Shown piece after piece: positions 17,868-26,891 of a DNA stretch of 64,000 nt. Source of the DNA: Bdellovibrionales bacterium. GTDB lineage: Bacteria > Bdellovibrionota > Bdellovibrionia > Bdellovibrionales > UBA1609. The notes below the pieces were generated by a model. That model was not told the origin of the DNA. It saw only the letters and a program-made list of their open reading frames with translations, and ran no database searches. Within the stretch, counting starts at the first letter, position 1. The number at the start of each line of letters is the position of its first letter. The stretch is taken from NCBI GenBank assembly GCA_020628165.1, contig JAHDFM010000012.1, positions 1-64,000 on the forward strand, written 5' to 3'. The translations under genes and the position numbers were made by a program.

Positions 17868-18260
17868 ATGAAAAAGCTTTTTTTGGCAGCTCAATTGTTA
17901 ACCGCTCTTATTTTTATAGTCTTTGGTGCCAATGGCTTAATTTATATGGCCACAGGAAACTTATTGATACCATTGCCTCCTAAAACTGAAAGTATGGGGG
18001 CCTTTATGGCAAGTCTTTTTGCAGCTAAGTACCTGATGCCCACAGTGAAAATCATAGAAGTCTTTGCTGGGGCATTGCTTTTAGTGAATAAATTTTCAAA
18101 CCTTGCACTCATCTTACTTGGGCCGCTTGTGTTTAATATTCTTTTTGTGCATATATTTTTAGATCCTCCTGGTATACTCGTAGGAGTAATTGTCACTGTT
18201 TTATACTCAATGTGCATTTTTGCTCGCTGGAAAAGTTTTAAAAACTTTTTGTTTAACTAA
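17868..18260 (+). CDS. DoxX-like integral membrane protein
   Basis: A 130-residue protein with four predicted membrane segments (about 5-27, 48-70, 75-97, 103-120). The arrangement, with AKYLMPTVKIIEVFAGALLL in the middle, matches the DoxX family. Some members work with redox or sulfur enzymes, but the role here is open. TGGAGG lies five to six bases before the ATG, so the start is firm. Confidence 0.75.
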   Translation: MKKLFLAAQLLTALIFIVFGANGLIYMATGNLLIPLPPKTESMGAFMASLFAAKYLMPTVKIIEVFAGALLLVNKFSNLALILLGPLVFNILFVHIFLDPPGILVGVIVTVLYSMCIFARWKSFKNFLFN

Positions 18261-18340
18261 ACTCCATTAGTGTTGATTACAATTTGAGATCATTAAGACC
18301 CTATTTTAATTTATTAACTCATTAATCTGAGGTTTTTAAA

Positions 18341-18532
18341 TTGAGCCATACTCTAGAAACCCATTTTAGCTGTCCATACTGCTATCAAACTATCTCTATG
18401 ATGTTAGAGCCTTTTGATGGCAAGCAAGATTATATCGAGGACTGTGAGGTTTGCTGCCAGCCTATAAATATAGAGTACGTGTATCGAGATGAGTGCCTCG
18501 AACAATTCAGTGCAAAATCTCTCCATGAATAG
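18341..18532 (+). CDS. CPXCG-type cysteine-rich small protein
   Basis: A 63-residue protein with two Cys pairs, C-P-Y-C near residue 11 and C-E-V-C-C near residue 33, matching the CPXCG small zinc-ribbon family. The start is TTG 18341, preceded by GAGG at good distance; no ATG is available in frame. Members are conserved but uncharacterised and probably bind zinc. Confidence 0.75.
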   Translation: MSHTLETHFSCPYCYQTISMMLEPFDGKQDYIEDCEVCCQPINIEYVYRDECLEQFSAKSLHE

Positions 18533-18710
18533 TCATGGTTATTTTCTCGTTTTTTTTAATCGCTATTTTATCTCTATATATAAGTTTTAACTCTTCTGTA
18601 TGTTGCAATTAAACAGTTATTTAAGAGCAACGTCTTAAAAGTGTAAAATTACTGTTAAGTGACTTAATAACTTTGAAATCAACCCGTTTTTTATACATAA
18701 TGAAAGCCTT

Positions 18711-19304
18711 ATGAAACTCTTTTTTGTTCTGGCATTGTTTATATTCATCGCTCCACTTCATGCTAAAAAAATAGTATTTTTAGGAGACTCCTTAACTGAA
18801 GGCTACGGCATACCACTAGATAAGGCTTACCCAAAACTGATTGAAAAAGAGCTTAAAAAAAGCTTTCCAAAATTAACAGTTGTGAATGCTGGTAGCAGTG
18901 GATCAACTACAGCTAGTGCCCTGTCTCGCCTTAAGTGGTTACTTAAATCTAAACCAGACATTCTTTTTATTGCTCTTGGAGGAAATGACGGTTTACGTGG
19001 AGTTAATGTAAATGCCAGTGAAACTAATTTACAACAAGCCATCGACTTAGCAAAAAATAATAATGTCCAAGTCATTTTAGCTGGCGTAAGAATCCCAATG
19101 AATTACGGCGAGAAATATCGTAAAAACTTTGAAAATATATTCATACGTCTTGCAAAAAAAAATAAAATCACTTTTATCCCTTACCTCCTCAAAGGAGTGG
19201 CCGGCGTGAAAGAATTAAATTTACCCGATGGCATTCACCCTAACGTCAAAGGCCATGAAGTCATTATGAAAAACACCCTCCCAACCATAAAGAAGCTGTT
19301 ATGA
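18711..19304 (+). CDS. tesA: TesA-type SGNH esterase / acyl-CoA thioesterase I
   Basis: A 197-residue exported SGNH hydrolase with a short signal peptide (MKLFFVLALFIFIAPLHA). Block I is FLGDS27LTEGYG, block III is ALGGNDGLRG, and block V is D173-G-I-H176-P-N, giving the Ser-Asp-His triad. This is the arrangement of periplasmic TesA (thioesterase I/protease I/lysophospholipase L1). Its stop overlaps the start of the next gene (ATGA), so it is translationally coupled to the ABC transporter ATPase, reflecting the tesA-ybbA-ybbP association known from Proteobacteria. Confidence 0.9.
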   Translation: MKLFFVLALFIFIAPLHAKKIVFLGDSLTEGYGIPLDKAYPKLIEKELKKSFPKLTVVNAGSSGSTTASALSRLKWLLKSKPDILFIALGGNDGLRGVNVNASETNLQQAIDLAKNNNVQVILAGVRIPMNYGEKYRKNFENIFIRLAKKNKITFIPYLLKGVAGVKELNLPDGIHPNVKGHEVIMKNTLPTIKKLL

Positions 19305-19960
19305 TCATAGAAACCAAACAACTCAACAAAACATTTGTTCAAGGCGACAGTCAAATTCAGGCAGTAAAAGATGTAAGTATGCAAGTTAAAGATGGTGAAA
19401 CTATTTCTATCATCGGTAAATCAGGGTCTGGTAAAACAACTCTTCTTTCATTGCTCACAGGTTTAGAGCAGGCCACTACAGGCAGTATCACACTTAACGG
19501 CAACACCATCACAGCGATGAGCGAGCAAGAGCTTGCCCAATACAGAGCCAAAGAAGTGGGCATTGTTTTTCAACAATTCCATCTCATTCCACATTTAACA
19601 GCTCTTGAAAATGTCAGTTTATCTCTTGAAATTGCTGGCACTGATGACGTTCAAGAAAAGGCCAAGAACGCCCTCAAACTTGTCGGGCTTGAAAACCGCC
19701 TTGACCACCTTCCAAGCAAACTTAGTGGTGGCGAAAACCAACGGGTGGCAATTGCACGCGCCATCGTGAACGAACCAAAAATTTTGTTTGCTGATGAGCC
19801 AAGTGGTAACTTAGATCTTGAAACCGGAAAAAAAGTGATGGACCTTATTTTTGATATTTGTCAAAAACAAGGAATGACTTTAGTGCTAGTCACCCACGAC
19901 CAACAACTCGCACAAAGGTGCCAAAGACAAGTTCAAATTAGCAACGGGCAAATGATTTGA
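19301..19960 (+). CDS. ybbA: YbbA/LolD-type ABC transporter ATPase
   Basis: A 219-residue ABC ATPase with Walker [10 protein letters not shown] (39-47), Q-loop [17 protein letters not shown], signature [14 protein letters not shown], Walker [13 protein letters not shown] and the H-loop VLVTHDQ. It belongs to the MacB/LolD/YbbA branch, which powers extraction or export of hydrophobic substrates with FtsX-type permeases. It overlaps tesA by four bases upstream, and the permease start overlaps its own stop. Confidence 0.9.
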   Translation: MIIETKQLNKTFVQGDSQIQAVKDVSMQVKDGETISIIGKSGSGKTTLLSLLTGLEQATTGSITLNGNTITAMSEQELAQYRAKEVGIVFQQFHLIPHLTALENVSLSLEIAGTDDVQEKAKNALKLVGLENRLDHLPSKLSGGENQRVAIARAIVNEPKILFADEPSGNLDLETGKKVMDLIFDICQKQGMTLVLVTHDQQLAQRCQRQVQISNGQMI

Positions 19961-22500
19961 GACTGATTAAATATTTCGTATCACAACTCATTAATAACAG
20001 AAGTTTTAGTTTACTGTTTATCTTAAATTTAGCCATTGGTTTGAGTAGCTTTGTAACTCTCGATGTCTTTAAAAACTCAATTAGCACTTCCATCAATAGT
20101 AAATCAAAACTTTTGCTAGGGGCAGATTTTGGCCTCAGCTCTCGTCAGCCACTTTTAGATGATAAATTCAACACGGCTTTTGATGAACTTAAGCAGCCAG
20201 ATGCAGAAACCTCTATCGTAGAAACTTTCTCAATGATTGCTGGCCCCACCGGGCAATCTCGTCTAGTGCAAATTAAAGCCATTGAAGAGGACTTTCCTTT
20301 TTATGGCGACATCACAATAAATAAAGACAATAAAAACCAAGTTGGTGTTGCTTCACGATTGCAAAATGCAGAGATTGCCTGGATCTATCCAGAACTACTC
20401 ATACAATTGAATGTCAAAATCGGTGAAAAAATTAAAATAGGTCAAACTGAGTTTGTCGTAAAAGCGATTGTTGAAAATGACAGCGCTGAAGGCATCACCA
20501 CGAGCATGGCACCAAGAGTTTATATTGGCCTTAAAAATTTAGAGAAAACACAACTCATTCAATTTGGCTCTGTGGCCTGGTACTCAAAACTGTATAAAAT
20601 TGAATATGAGGATTTTGATCAGTTAATAGATCTCAAACTTGATCTTAAAGATAAACTGAGTGAACCTTCTTTACAAATATACACCCATAAAGATGTCTCC
20701 GAACAAACCTCACGAATTTTAAAATACCTCAATGATTTTCTTGGCCTGGTTTCCATAGCAGCTCTGTTCTTGTCTGCCATCGGTGGCGCTTTTTTGTTCC
20801 GCTCATACTTGATCAAACAAATCAAACCCATTGGTATTTATTTATCTCTTGGCATGACTAACAAACAAGTTTTCTTACTACAGTCTTTGCAGCTATTAAT
20901 GCTTGGTGTGATCAGTGCTTTATTGTCTCTCATATTTGGTTTTACTTTAAGCCCGCTACTGAAAGTCATCACCCAAGGTCTACTGCCATTTGAACTACAA
21001 ACGCAGCTGCAAACAGGAACTATTTATCTTATTTTAATTTTAGGCTGTGTTGGTTCTATTCTGATTGGTGCGCCTATCCTCAGCCAGATTTATAACATCA
21101 AACCCAATATACTTCTTAGAAACCAAACCACTCAGTTTTTAAAAAGAAACTTTGGATTTTGGTTGTCATTATTCATAGGCTTAGTGTTTTTATGGGCTCT
21201 GTCTGTTTGGCAAGCTGACTCCGTCAACACTGGGTCCTTATTCACAGGTCTATTTATTTTAGCTGGCTTATTGATCACTGGTTTTGCTTACTCAGTTTTG
21301 TATTTACTAAAAACTTTTAATTTATTTAAAAGCCTGTCTTTTAAATGGGCTGTGCGCGACATTGTTCGCTTGCCGTTTTCGTCTATATCTATTTTCTTAA
21401 GCATTGGCCTGGGAATGCTTTTGCTGAATCTGATTCCGCAGATCAAAGCTTCTATCAATTACGAACTCACTATGCCTAAAGATTCAAAGCTACCGAGCTT
21501 TTTTATGTTTGATATTCAAGAAGATCAAATGAATGCTCTGAAAGACATCACCAAAAAGTACAACATTGACCTAGTTCAAACCTCGCCTATGGTGAGAGCT
21601 CGTCTTAAAAAGATCAACAACAAAGATTTTAAAGACCTACAGATCGATGGTGAAAATTTAAACCGCGAACAACAGCGCAGGCAAATGTCTCGCAACCGTG
21701 GCTACAACTTATCGTACCGCAATGGCCTCGGCATCGGTGAAAGCATTCACAAAGGCACTCCTTTGAATGAATACGACCACAGTGCAATGACCGGCATATC
21801 TCTTGAAAAACGTTTTTCTGAGCGCTTAGATGTTAAAATTGGCGATGTTCTCTTATTTGATATTCAAGGAGTGGAGGTCGAAGGTAAGATTGTAAATATT
21901 AGAAAAGTTCAGTGGACCACCTTTCAACCCAACTTTTTTATTTTATTTCCGGATGGAGTGCTCAATGAGGCTCCTAAGACGTATATTTCTTCTGTTCCTA
22001 AAATTTCTGGTAAGATCAAACAAGACTTTCAGAATAGTGTTGTCAAAACTCTTCCTAATGTATCGATCATAGATGTCACCCGTTTAGTTAAACGCATTAA
22101 AGGTATCATTCAACAAATGAGTTGGGCTCTACAGTTTATGACTATCATTTGTTTATTAGCCGGGTTTTTAGTTTTATTTTCCATCACCAATTATCAAGCA
22201 AGGCAAAAAAGCAAAGACATAGCCCTATTAAAAAGCCTCGGAGGGTCATTTTCTTTGATTCGCTCATTCTTTAATTGGCAAGTGCTTATCGTTACTGTTT
22301 TCTCTGGATTGTTTGGAGTGCTTGTCTGCTTTATTTTGAGTTACTTTTTGTCGATGCTCTTGTTTGACTCTAAGTGGATTGTGGAGTTACAAACACCAAT
22401 CCTTTCAGTATTAGGTCTTATTCTAGTGTCATTACTGATTAGTTATCTTGCAACCAACAAAAGCCTCAACATTAAGGCATCAAAGCTTTTAAACGATTAA
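19957..22500 (+). CDS. ybbP: YbbP-type FtsX-domain ABC permease
   Basis: An 847-residue inner-membrane permease. It has one N-terminal membrane segment, a periplasmic domain (about 40-260), then two FtsX-type four-helix blocks, with the second at the C-terminus (about 720-840) and another soluble domain between. The layout and length match YbbP. The start is TTG 19957, which overlaps the stop of ybbA as TTGA, a coupled start; no ATG is better placed. With TesA and YbbA it should form an envelope lipid or acyl-compound handling system, whose substrate is not established. Confidence 0.88.
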   Translation: MRLIKYFVSQLINNRSFSLLFILNLAIGLSSFVTLDVFKNSISTSINSKSKLLLGADFGLSSRQPLLDDKFNTAFDELKQPDAETSIVETFSMIAGPTGQSRLVQIKAIEEDFPFYGDITINKDNKNQVGVASRLQNAEIAWIYPELLIQLNVKIGEKIKIGQTEFVVKAIVENDSAEGITTSMAPRVYIGLKNLEKTQLIQFGSVAWYSKLYKIEYEDFDQLIDLKLDLKDKLSEPSLQIYTHKDVSEQTSRILKYLNDFLGLVSIAALFLSAIGGAFLFRSYLIKQIKPIGIYLSLGMTNKQVFLLQSLQLLMLGVISALLSLIFGFTLSPLLKVITQGLLPFELQTQLQTGTIYLILILGCVGSILIGAPILSQIYNIKPNILLRNQTTQFLKRNFGFWLSLFIGLVFLWALSVWQADSVNTGSLFTGLFILAGLLITGFAYSVLYLLKTFNLFKSLSFKWAVRDIVRLPFSSISIFLSIGLGMLLLNLIPQIKASINYELTMPKDSKLPSFFMFDIQEDQMNALKDITKKYNIDLVQTSPMVRARLKKINNKDFKDLQIDGENLNREQQRRQMSRNRGYNLSYRNGLGIGESIHKGTPLNEYDHSAMTGISLEKRFSERLDVKIGDVLLFDIQGVEVEGKIVNIRKVQWTTFQPNFFILFPDGVLNEAPKTYISSVPKISGKIKQDFQNSVVKTLPNVSIIDVTRLVKRIKGIIQQMSWALQFMTIICLLAGFLVLFSITNYQARQKSKDIALLKSLGGSFSLIRSFFNWQVLIVTVFSGLFGVLVCFILSYFLSMLLFDSKWIVELQTPILSVLGLILVSLLISYLATNKSLNIKASKLLND

Positions 22501-22540
22501 ATAAATTTAGCTCTAAATTTATAAACCATTGGTTTGTTTT
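22501..22540 (+). terminator. Hairpins after ybbP
   Basis: Right after the stop codon, ATAAATTTAG and CTAAATTTAT form a perfect 10-bp A/T-rich stem with a 2-base gap. AAACC-ATT-GGTTT then forms a second small hairpin followed by GTTTT. The tandem structure fits a weak terminator or a 3'-end stabilising structure. Confidence 0.45.
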
Positions 22541-22770
22541 GGTCTTATAATGAACTCGAAAAAAGAAAATTTATCTTAGCGAAAAGCTTACACAACTTGC
22601 TTTATAATCTTTTGGCGAGCTTCTTACTAGCTAAACAAACTATACTCATCTCACAATACTAAAGTCCATAACATTTTAATACAGTCCCTTTGTCCGTAAA
22701 GTCTTTGATTGAGACATCCGAATATTAAATTAAGAAAATTATTTTTTGAACAATCAATAAAGGCATTGGC

Positions 22771-24072
22771 ATGGCAATTTTTAAAAATTTTCTATTGATG
22801 TTTACTGTTCTAATTTTTGTTGGATTTAATTTAGGTTGCGGTGACGATGTCGAACCCTCTTCATTCACAAGTGCCTCTTCAAGTGGTGGCGGTGACTCTG
22901 CACCGACCCTTGATAACACACGTATATTTTTTGCCCTCGAATCGCCGTTTACTTATTATATTAATTCATCTGTGTGGAATCAAACGTGTGAGATCGCAGA
23001 GTCTGTTTCTTCCAACACTGTTATGAACTGTATCATTGACATTAAAGAAACCGATCTCTATGTCAATGAGATCAAACTACAATACAACTTTCCAGCGAGC
23101 ATGTGTGAGTATGTTTCATACAGTGTTCCTTGGCACTGGAATTACTCGTCCGGAACTGGCCCAAGTGAAGTGATTGTTTCTCTTGATAGAGATACAGACC
23201 CTCCTACTCTAGCATCTTCAGACCCAACTGGAACAGGGTGCTCTGTAAGACTTCATGATGGAACTTATGCGGCTTGTAGTACGAGTGATGAGTTGAAACC
23301 CCTAGGAGCTGATTTCAAGGCCTCTTGTATTTATGATTACACAAACGAAGATGGAAAACCAAACTGTTGTTTTGGTGATTATCAATATATTGTTCACACA
23401 GATAACGACAACGATGGAACCCCTGAAGCTGTTGAGACAAACCAAGAAAACTGGGGTGGAGAAGTTAAAAACTGTATTGGCGGCCATGGTCGTTCTGACT
23501 GGAATACATTTTCAGCTAATGGCTACCCAATAGGAGAGATTGTTTCGGCTCTTGACGGTCTTTCTAACAATTTTATTCTTAAGGCAAATGCTAAAAGCAC
23601 TGTCACAAACTTCTCGTACCAAGCCAACTATTTTGAAGTGATCGGTACTCCTCACAACCATGATGGTTATGAAACAGCAACAACTTCTAACCTTCCTTAC
23701 GCTGTTGAACCTCTAGATGATCTTGATGGCTCCCCTATGATTTCTGGGAATCCGAACTATTTGTTTTCATGCAAAGACTCCGGCGGAGAAACCATTCATC
23801 AAGTCAGCTTAGCCATCAGAGAGTGGAACACTCTGGAGGACTTCAACAACTACGCAGCTTCAAACGGTCTGACTATAAACCCAGACACAGTTGGTGTTGA
23901 AGGAACAGATTGCGATTACGATTCGATTTTTGTCGGCACTCAATGTAATGATTTTTTAGACTTCTTTGACATTTTGACGAACGCAGGTGGCGCCTACCCA
24001 ACTGATAATACAGTTCCATCACCTAATAGCATACGTAGAACCTACTTCCCAGAAGTTGATGGATACCAATAA
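22771..24072 (+). CDS. Unrecognised Cys-rich lipoprotein
   Basis: A 433-residue predicted lipoprotein: MAIFKNFLLMFTVLIFVGFNLGC with lipobox N-L-G-C. The body has many Cys residues (for example CSVRLHDGTYAAC, SCIYDY, NCCFGDY) and an Asp/Asn-rich segment HTDNDNDGTPEAVE resembling a calcium-binding loop of the thrombospondin type-3 kind. I do not recognise the family. The Cys content suggests disulfides outside the cytoplasm. It is flanked by 270-285-base gaps, so it is likely its own transcription unit. Confidence 0.65.
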   Translation: MAIFKNFLLMFTVLIFVGFNLGCGDDVEPSSFTSASSSGGGDSAPTLDNTRIFFALESPFTYYINSSVWNQTCEIAESVSSNTVMNCIIDIKETDLYVNEIKLQYNFPASMCEYVSYSVPWHWNYSSGTGPSEVIVSLDRDTDPPTLASSDPTGTGCSVRLHDGTYAACSTSDELKPLGADFKASCIYDYTNEDGKPNCCFGDYQYIVHTDNDNDGTPEAVETNQENWGGEVKNCIGGHGRSDWNTFSANGYPIGEIVSALDGLSNNFILKANAKSTVTNFSYQANYFEVIGTPHNHDGYETATTSNLPYAVEPLDDLDGSPMISGNPNYLFSCKDSGGETIHQVSLAIREWNTLEDFNNYAASNGLTINPDTVGVEGTDCDYDSIFVGTQCNDFLDFFDILTNAGGAYPTDNTVPSPNSIRRTYFPEVDGYQ

Positions 24073-24357
24073 AATATTATTTTATATTCACATGCTAAAG
24101 CACTTAGTTACTTTCTAAACTTAAAGAAAATCTTATGTCAGAGATGCCATTGCCTTATACTACCTATTTACCATTATTACGATTTTTAAAATTATTAGCT
24201 TTGCACAGTGTTATTAGCTAGATATAAAAATGATCTCTTAATAGCTCTGTACTTATCATCATTTAAATGAATTATAAATTTTACTAGAGTCTCAATTAAA
24301 GAGATAAAATAGCTAGTTTTATTTTAATCATAATTTTGAATATGCTATTAAAGTCTC

Positions 24358-25161
24358 ATGAATTTAATGAGAACTTTATTTTTATTTTGTTATATTTTCG
24401 GAACTGCATTCGAGGCCGCCAATGCACGCCCCTCTGATGAATGCACCATTCCTGTAAAAAGAGGCTTTTCAAAAACCAAAGTTGATAATTTTAAATTCGA
24501 TTCATCATTATGGGATAACAAGAAATTCACGGATACAAATTATAAATTGCACACCTTACCGGAAGTCAAACCTCAAAGCACTGTGCTTAATGATTTGTCG
24601 ATCATTGTTCTTAAAAACTCTGGCTGGACTCAAGAGATTGTTAATAAAAGGATTCAATCTTTACGAAGCATCTATGCACAATGTGGCATTGAGTTTAAAC
24701 GAATTCACGTTGTCTTTACCAACTCACCTTTCAAAGAAGTGATCTTAAGAAATCATCGTCTGTGTCCACGTGATGATCCTAAAGGTGACAATAAACTAGC
24801 CTCAGTGACACCATATATGCCAGGACCGAGAATTTTCTTATTTCAAAAATTTATTATCGGCCCTGAAGGGTATGCCATGTTTAGAAACGCCTCGAAAGAC
24901 AACTATATGGAAAACACAGCCTGGGTTGCTTATGAAAAATTTAGTAACCTTGCCGAACCAAGTGATAAAAATTATGAAATCATGGCTCATGAATTGGGTC
25001 ATTTACTTTTACAGGCAAGTCACGTCACAAAAAATAAAAAACTACCTAACTTGATGTCTAAAAAAAGAAAACACCTCAACAATAACCTGAATATTGAGCA
25101 GTGCTATAAAATGAAAAGTAACATTGTTAAAATTTTCAATCAAAGCACACAAGCTCTATAA
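24358..25161 (+). CDS. Exported metzincin-like zinc protease
   Basis: A 267-residue protein with a signal peptide (hydrophobic residues 4-20, cleavage near ANA-R). The zinc site is H211-E212-L-G-H215, with a further H222 in LLLQASH. A metzincin third ligand usually lies at HExxHx5H; here the spacing is HExxHx6H. A Met-turn-like NLMS follows at about residue 232. The protein is small for a protease and has no recognisable prodomain. It is likely an exported protease, with some doubt because of the unusual spacing. The gene is convergent with ampG. Confidence 0.65.
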   Translation: MNLMRTLFLFCYIFGTAFEAANARPSDECTIPVKRGFSKTKVDNFKFDSSLWDNKKFTDTNYKLHTLPEVKPQSTVLNDLSIIVLKNSGWTQEIVNKRIQSLRSIYAQCGIEFKRIHVVFTNSPFKEVILRNHRLCPRDDPKGDNKLASVTPYMPGPRIFLFQKFIIGPEGYAMFRNASKDNYMENTAWVAYEKFSNLAEPSDKNYEIMAHELGHLLLQASHVTKNKKLPNLMSKKRKHLNNNLNIEQCYKMKSNIVKIFNQSTQAL

Positions 25162-25193
25162 CAAATCATATAGATCTGCGATTTTAAGACTAG

Positions 25194-26717
25194 CTAGGTT
25201 TTTAATTTTTTACCTGCAAGTAAAACTAAAAAGATCACCGGCACCCCAATGATCGCAGTGAATAAAAAGAAGTTAGAATACCCTATAGTGTCGACCATTG
25301 ACCCAGAATAACCACCAATCACCTTTGGAAGCAAAGTCATCAGTGATGAGAAAATGGCATACTGAACCGCTGTGAATGATATGTTCGTAAGACTTGATAA
25401 AAAGGCTATGAAAGCTGCACTTGCAAGCCCAGCAGCGAGATTATCAGCAGAAATCACCACATATAACATAGGTAAATTATGCCCTAGCTCTGCTAACACC
25501 ATAAAAAGTAAGTTGGTGATCGCAGAAAACAAAGCCCCTAAAAATAAAATTTTAAACACTCCAAAACGCACCGTTAACAAACCACCTAAAAAGCCACCAA
25601 GTAATGTCATGAACAAACCAAAAGTTTTCACGATGGCTGCAATTTCATTTTTGGTAAAACCTAAATCTTGATAAAACACATTCGAGATAACGCCTAGAAC
25701 TATGTCACTCACTCGGTACAAGCCAACTAGTGCTAGTAAAAGCAAAGCCACACCCTGGCCGTATCTTTTAAAGAAATCTTTCACTGGATCTACATATGTT
25801 TCATTGACCATATTTTTATTAACTAACTTGAACACGAGCAGAGACTTAGCCCACACAAATGATGATATAACAGCAACAATAAGTCTTGATGACTCAACTA
25901 TAAAACTCGCCAAAGACTTGCCAAACACGTCTGTCAGCTCAATCTTTGTCGCTTTTACTATGTCTTTTGAGAAATAAAATGTTGCAACAAAAGAGCACAC
26001 TATGACTAAAAATAACATAAAGAATTTAAAATAATCTAATGTGGCATAGTCTGTTTTTTTATTTTTTTGTTGCGGCTCTGGAATTAAAAACGTTGTCACC
26101 ACACCTATGAGCATACAAGCTGCCATAATAACATAAGTGATCTTCCACGCTGAATAACTGTAGATGTCTTTTGTACTACCGAAATACTGAGCTAAAAACA
26201 AAGCACCCGCACCAGCAACCACCATACCTATTCGGTAACCTGCAATGTATGTTGATGACAAAATCGCTTGCATATCGGCCTCATCAGACTCAATCCTATA
26301 AGCGTCAATAACAATGTCTTGAGTTGCAGAAGAGAAGCCAAGTAAAATAGCAAACAAGGCCATAACAGTTAGAGCTGAATTTCCAACTGCAGGATTTGTG
26401 AAGGCCATTCCCAGAATAGCTAGCAAAATAAATAATTGCGACACCAACAACCAAGAGCGTCTACGGCCGAGACGCCCTAGCACCGGCAACGGTAATTTAT
26501 CAACGAGTGGAGCCCAAACAAATTTAAATGAATAACCGAGAGCAGCCCAACTAAAAAAAGTCACAGCTGATCTTTCTACTCCCGCTTCGCGTAACCAAAG
26601 TGATAAGGAAGAAAAAATTAATAAAATGGGCAAGCCAGCTGAAAAGCCTAAAAATAACATATTTATATTTGAAGGCTTTAGAAAAGTTTTTAATGTGTCG
26701 ATCCATGATGTTTTCAT
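25194..26717 (-). CDS. ampG: AmpG-family muropeptide permease (MFS)
   Basis: A 507-residue inner-membrane protein with about 14 hydrophobic segments. NMLFLGFSAGLPILLIFSSL and LGYSFKFVWAPLVDKLPLP, then LGRRRSWLLVSQ, are strong AmpG signatures. SATQDIVIDAYRIE is a further family motif. AmpG imports anhydromuropeptides for recycling. In a predator it could also take up prey wall fragments, which fits the dipeptide-epimerase-like gene at 14.8 kb. It lies downstream of the S8 protease gene on the same strand, separated by a structured gap. Confidence 0.88.
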   Translation of the reverse strand: MKTSWIDTLKTFLKPSNINMLFLGFSAGLPILLIFSSLSLWLREAGVERSAVTFFSWAALGYSFKFVWAPLVDKLPLPVLGRLGRRRSWLLVSQLFILLAILGMAFTNPAVGNSALTVMALFAILLGFSSATQDIVIDAYRIESDEADMQAILSSTYIAGYRIGMVVAGAGALFLAQYFGSTKDIYSYSAWKITYVIMAACMLIGVVTTFLIPEPQQKNKKTDYATLDYFKFFMLFLVIVCSFVATFYFSKDIVKATKIELTDVFGKSLASFIVESSRLIVAVISSFVWAKSLLVFKLVNKNMVNETYVDPVKDFFKRYGQGVALLLLALVGLYRVSDIVLGVISNVFYQDLGFTKNEIAAIVKTFGLFMTLLGGFLGGLLTVRFGVFKILFLGALFSAITNLLFMVLAELGHNLPMLYVVISADNLAAGLASAAFIAFLSSLTNISFTAVQYAIFSSLMTLLPKVIGGYSGSMVDTIGYSNFFLFTAIIGVPVIFLVLLAGKKLKT

Positions 26718-26794
26718 TCTTAAATTGTATCAACAATCATTTAAAACACAATTTGAATTTATATTTATAAATCTAGAACCATCTTAATACACAA

Positions 26795-26851
26795 GGGCCT
26801 GCTGCCGTCTCATCTATTCTTTAGGGGGAAAGACTTGTTGGCAACAGACCC
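26795..26851 (-). other. Inverted repeat between the S8 protease and ampG genes
   Basis: GGGCCTGCTGCC (26795-26806) pairs with GGCAACAGACCC (26840-26851) at 10 of 12 positions. Inside it, GTCT (26807-26810) pairs with AGAC (26831-26834), around a loop that includes AGGGGGAA. It could be a terminator or attenuator between two same-strand genes, or a small RNA; neither side has a long T-run on the minus strand. Confidence 0.4.
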
Positions 26852-26891
26852 TGTTTTCAAAAAAAATTAATGGTTTTTAATTTAAAACTTC

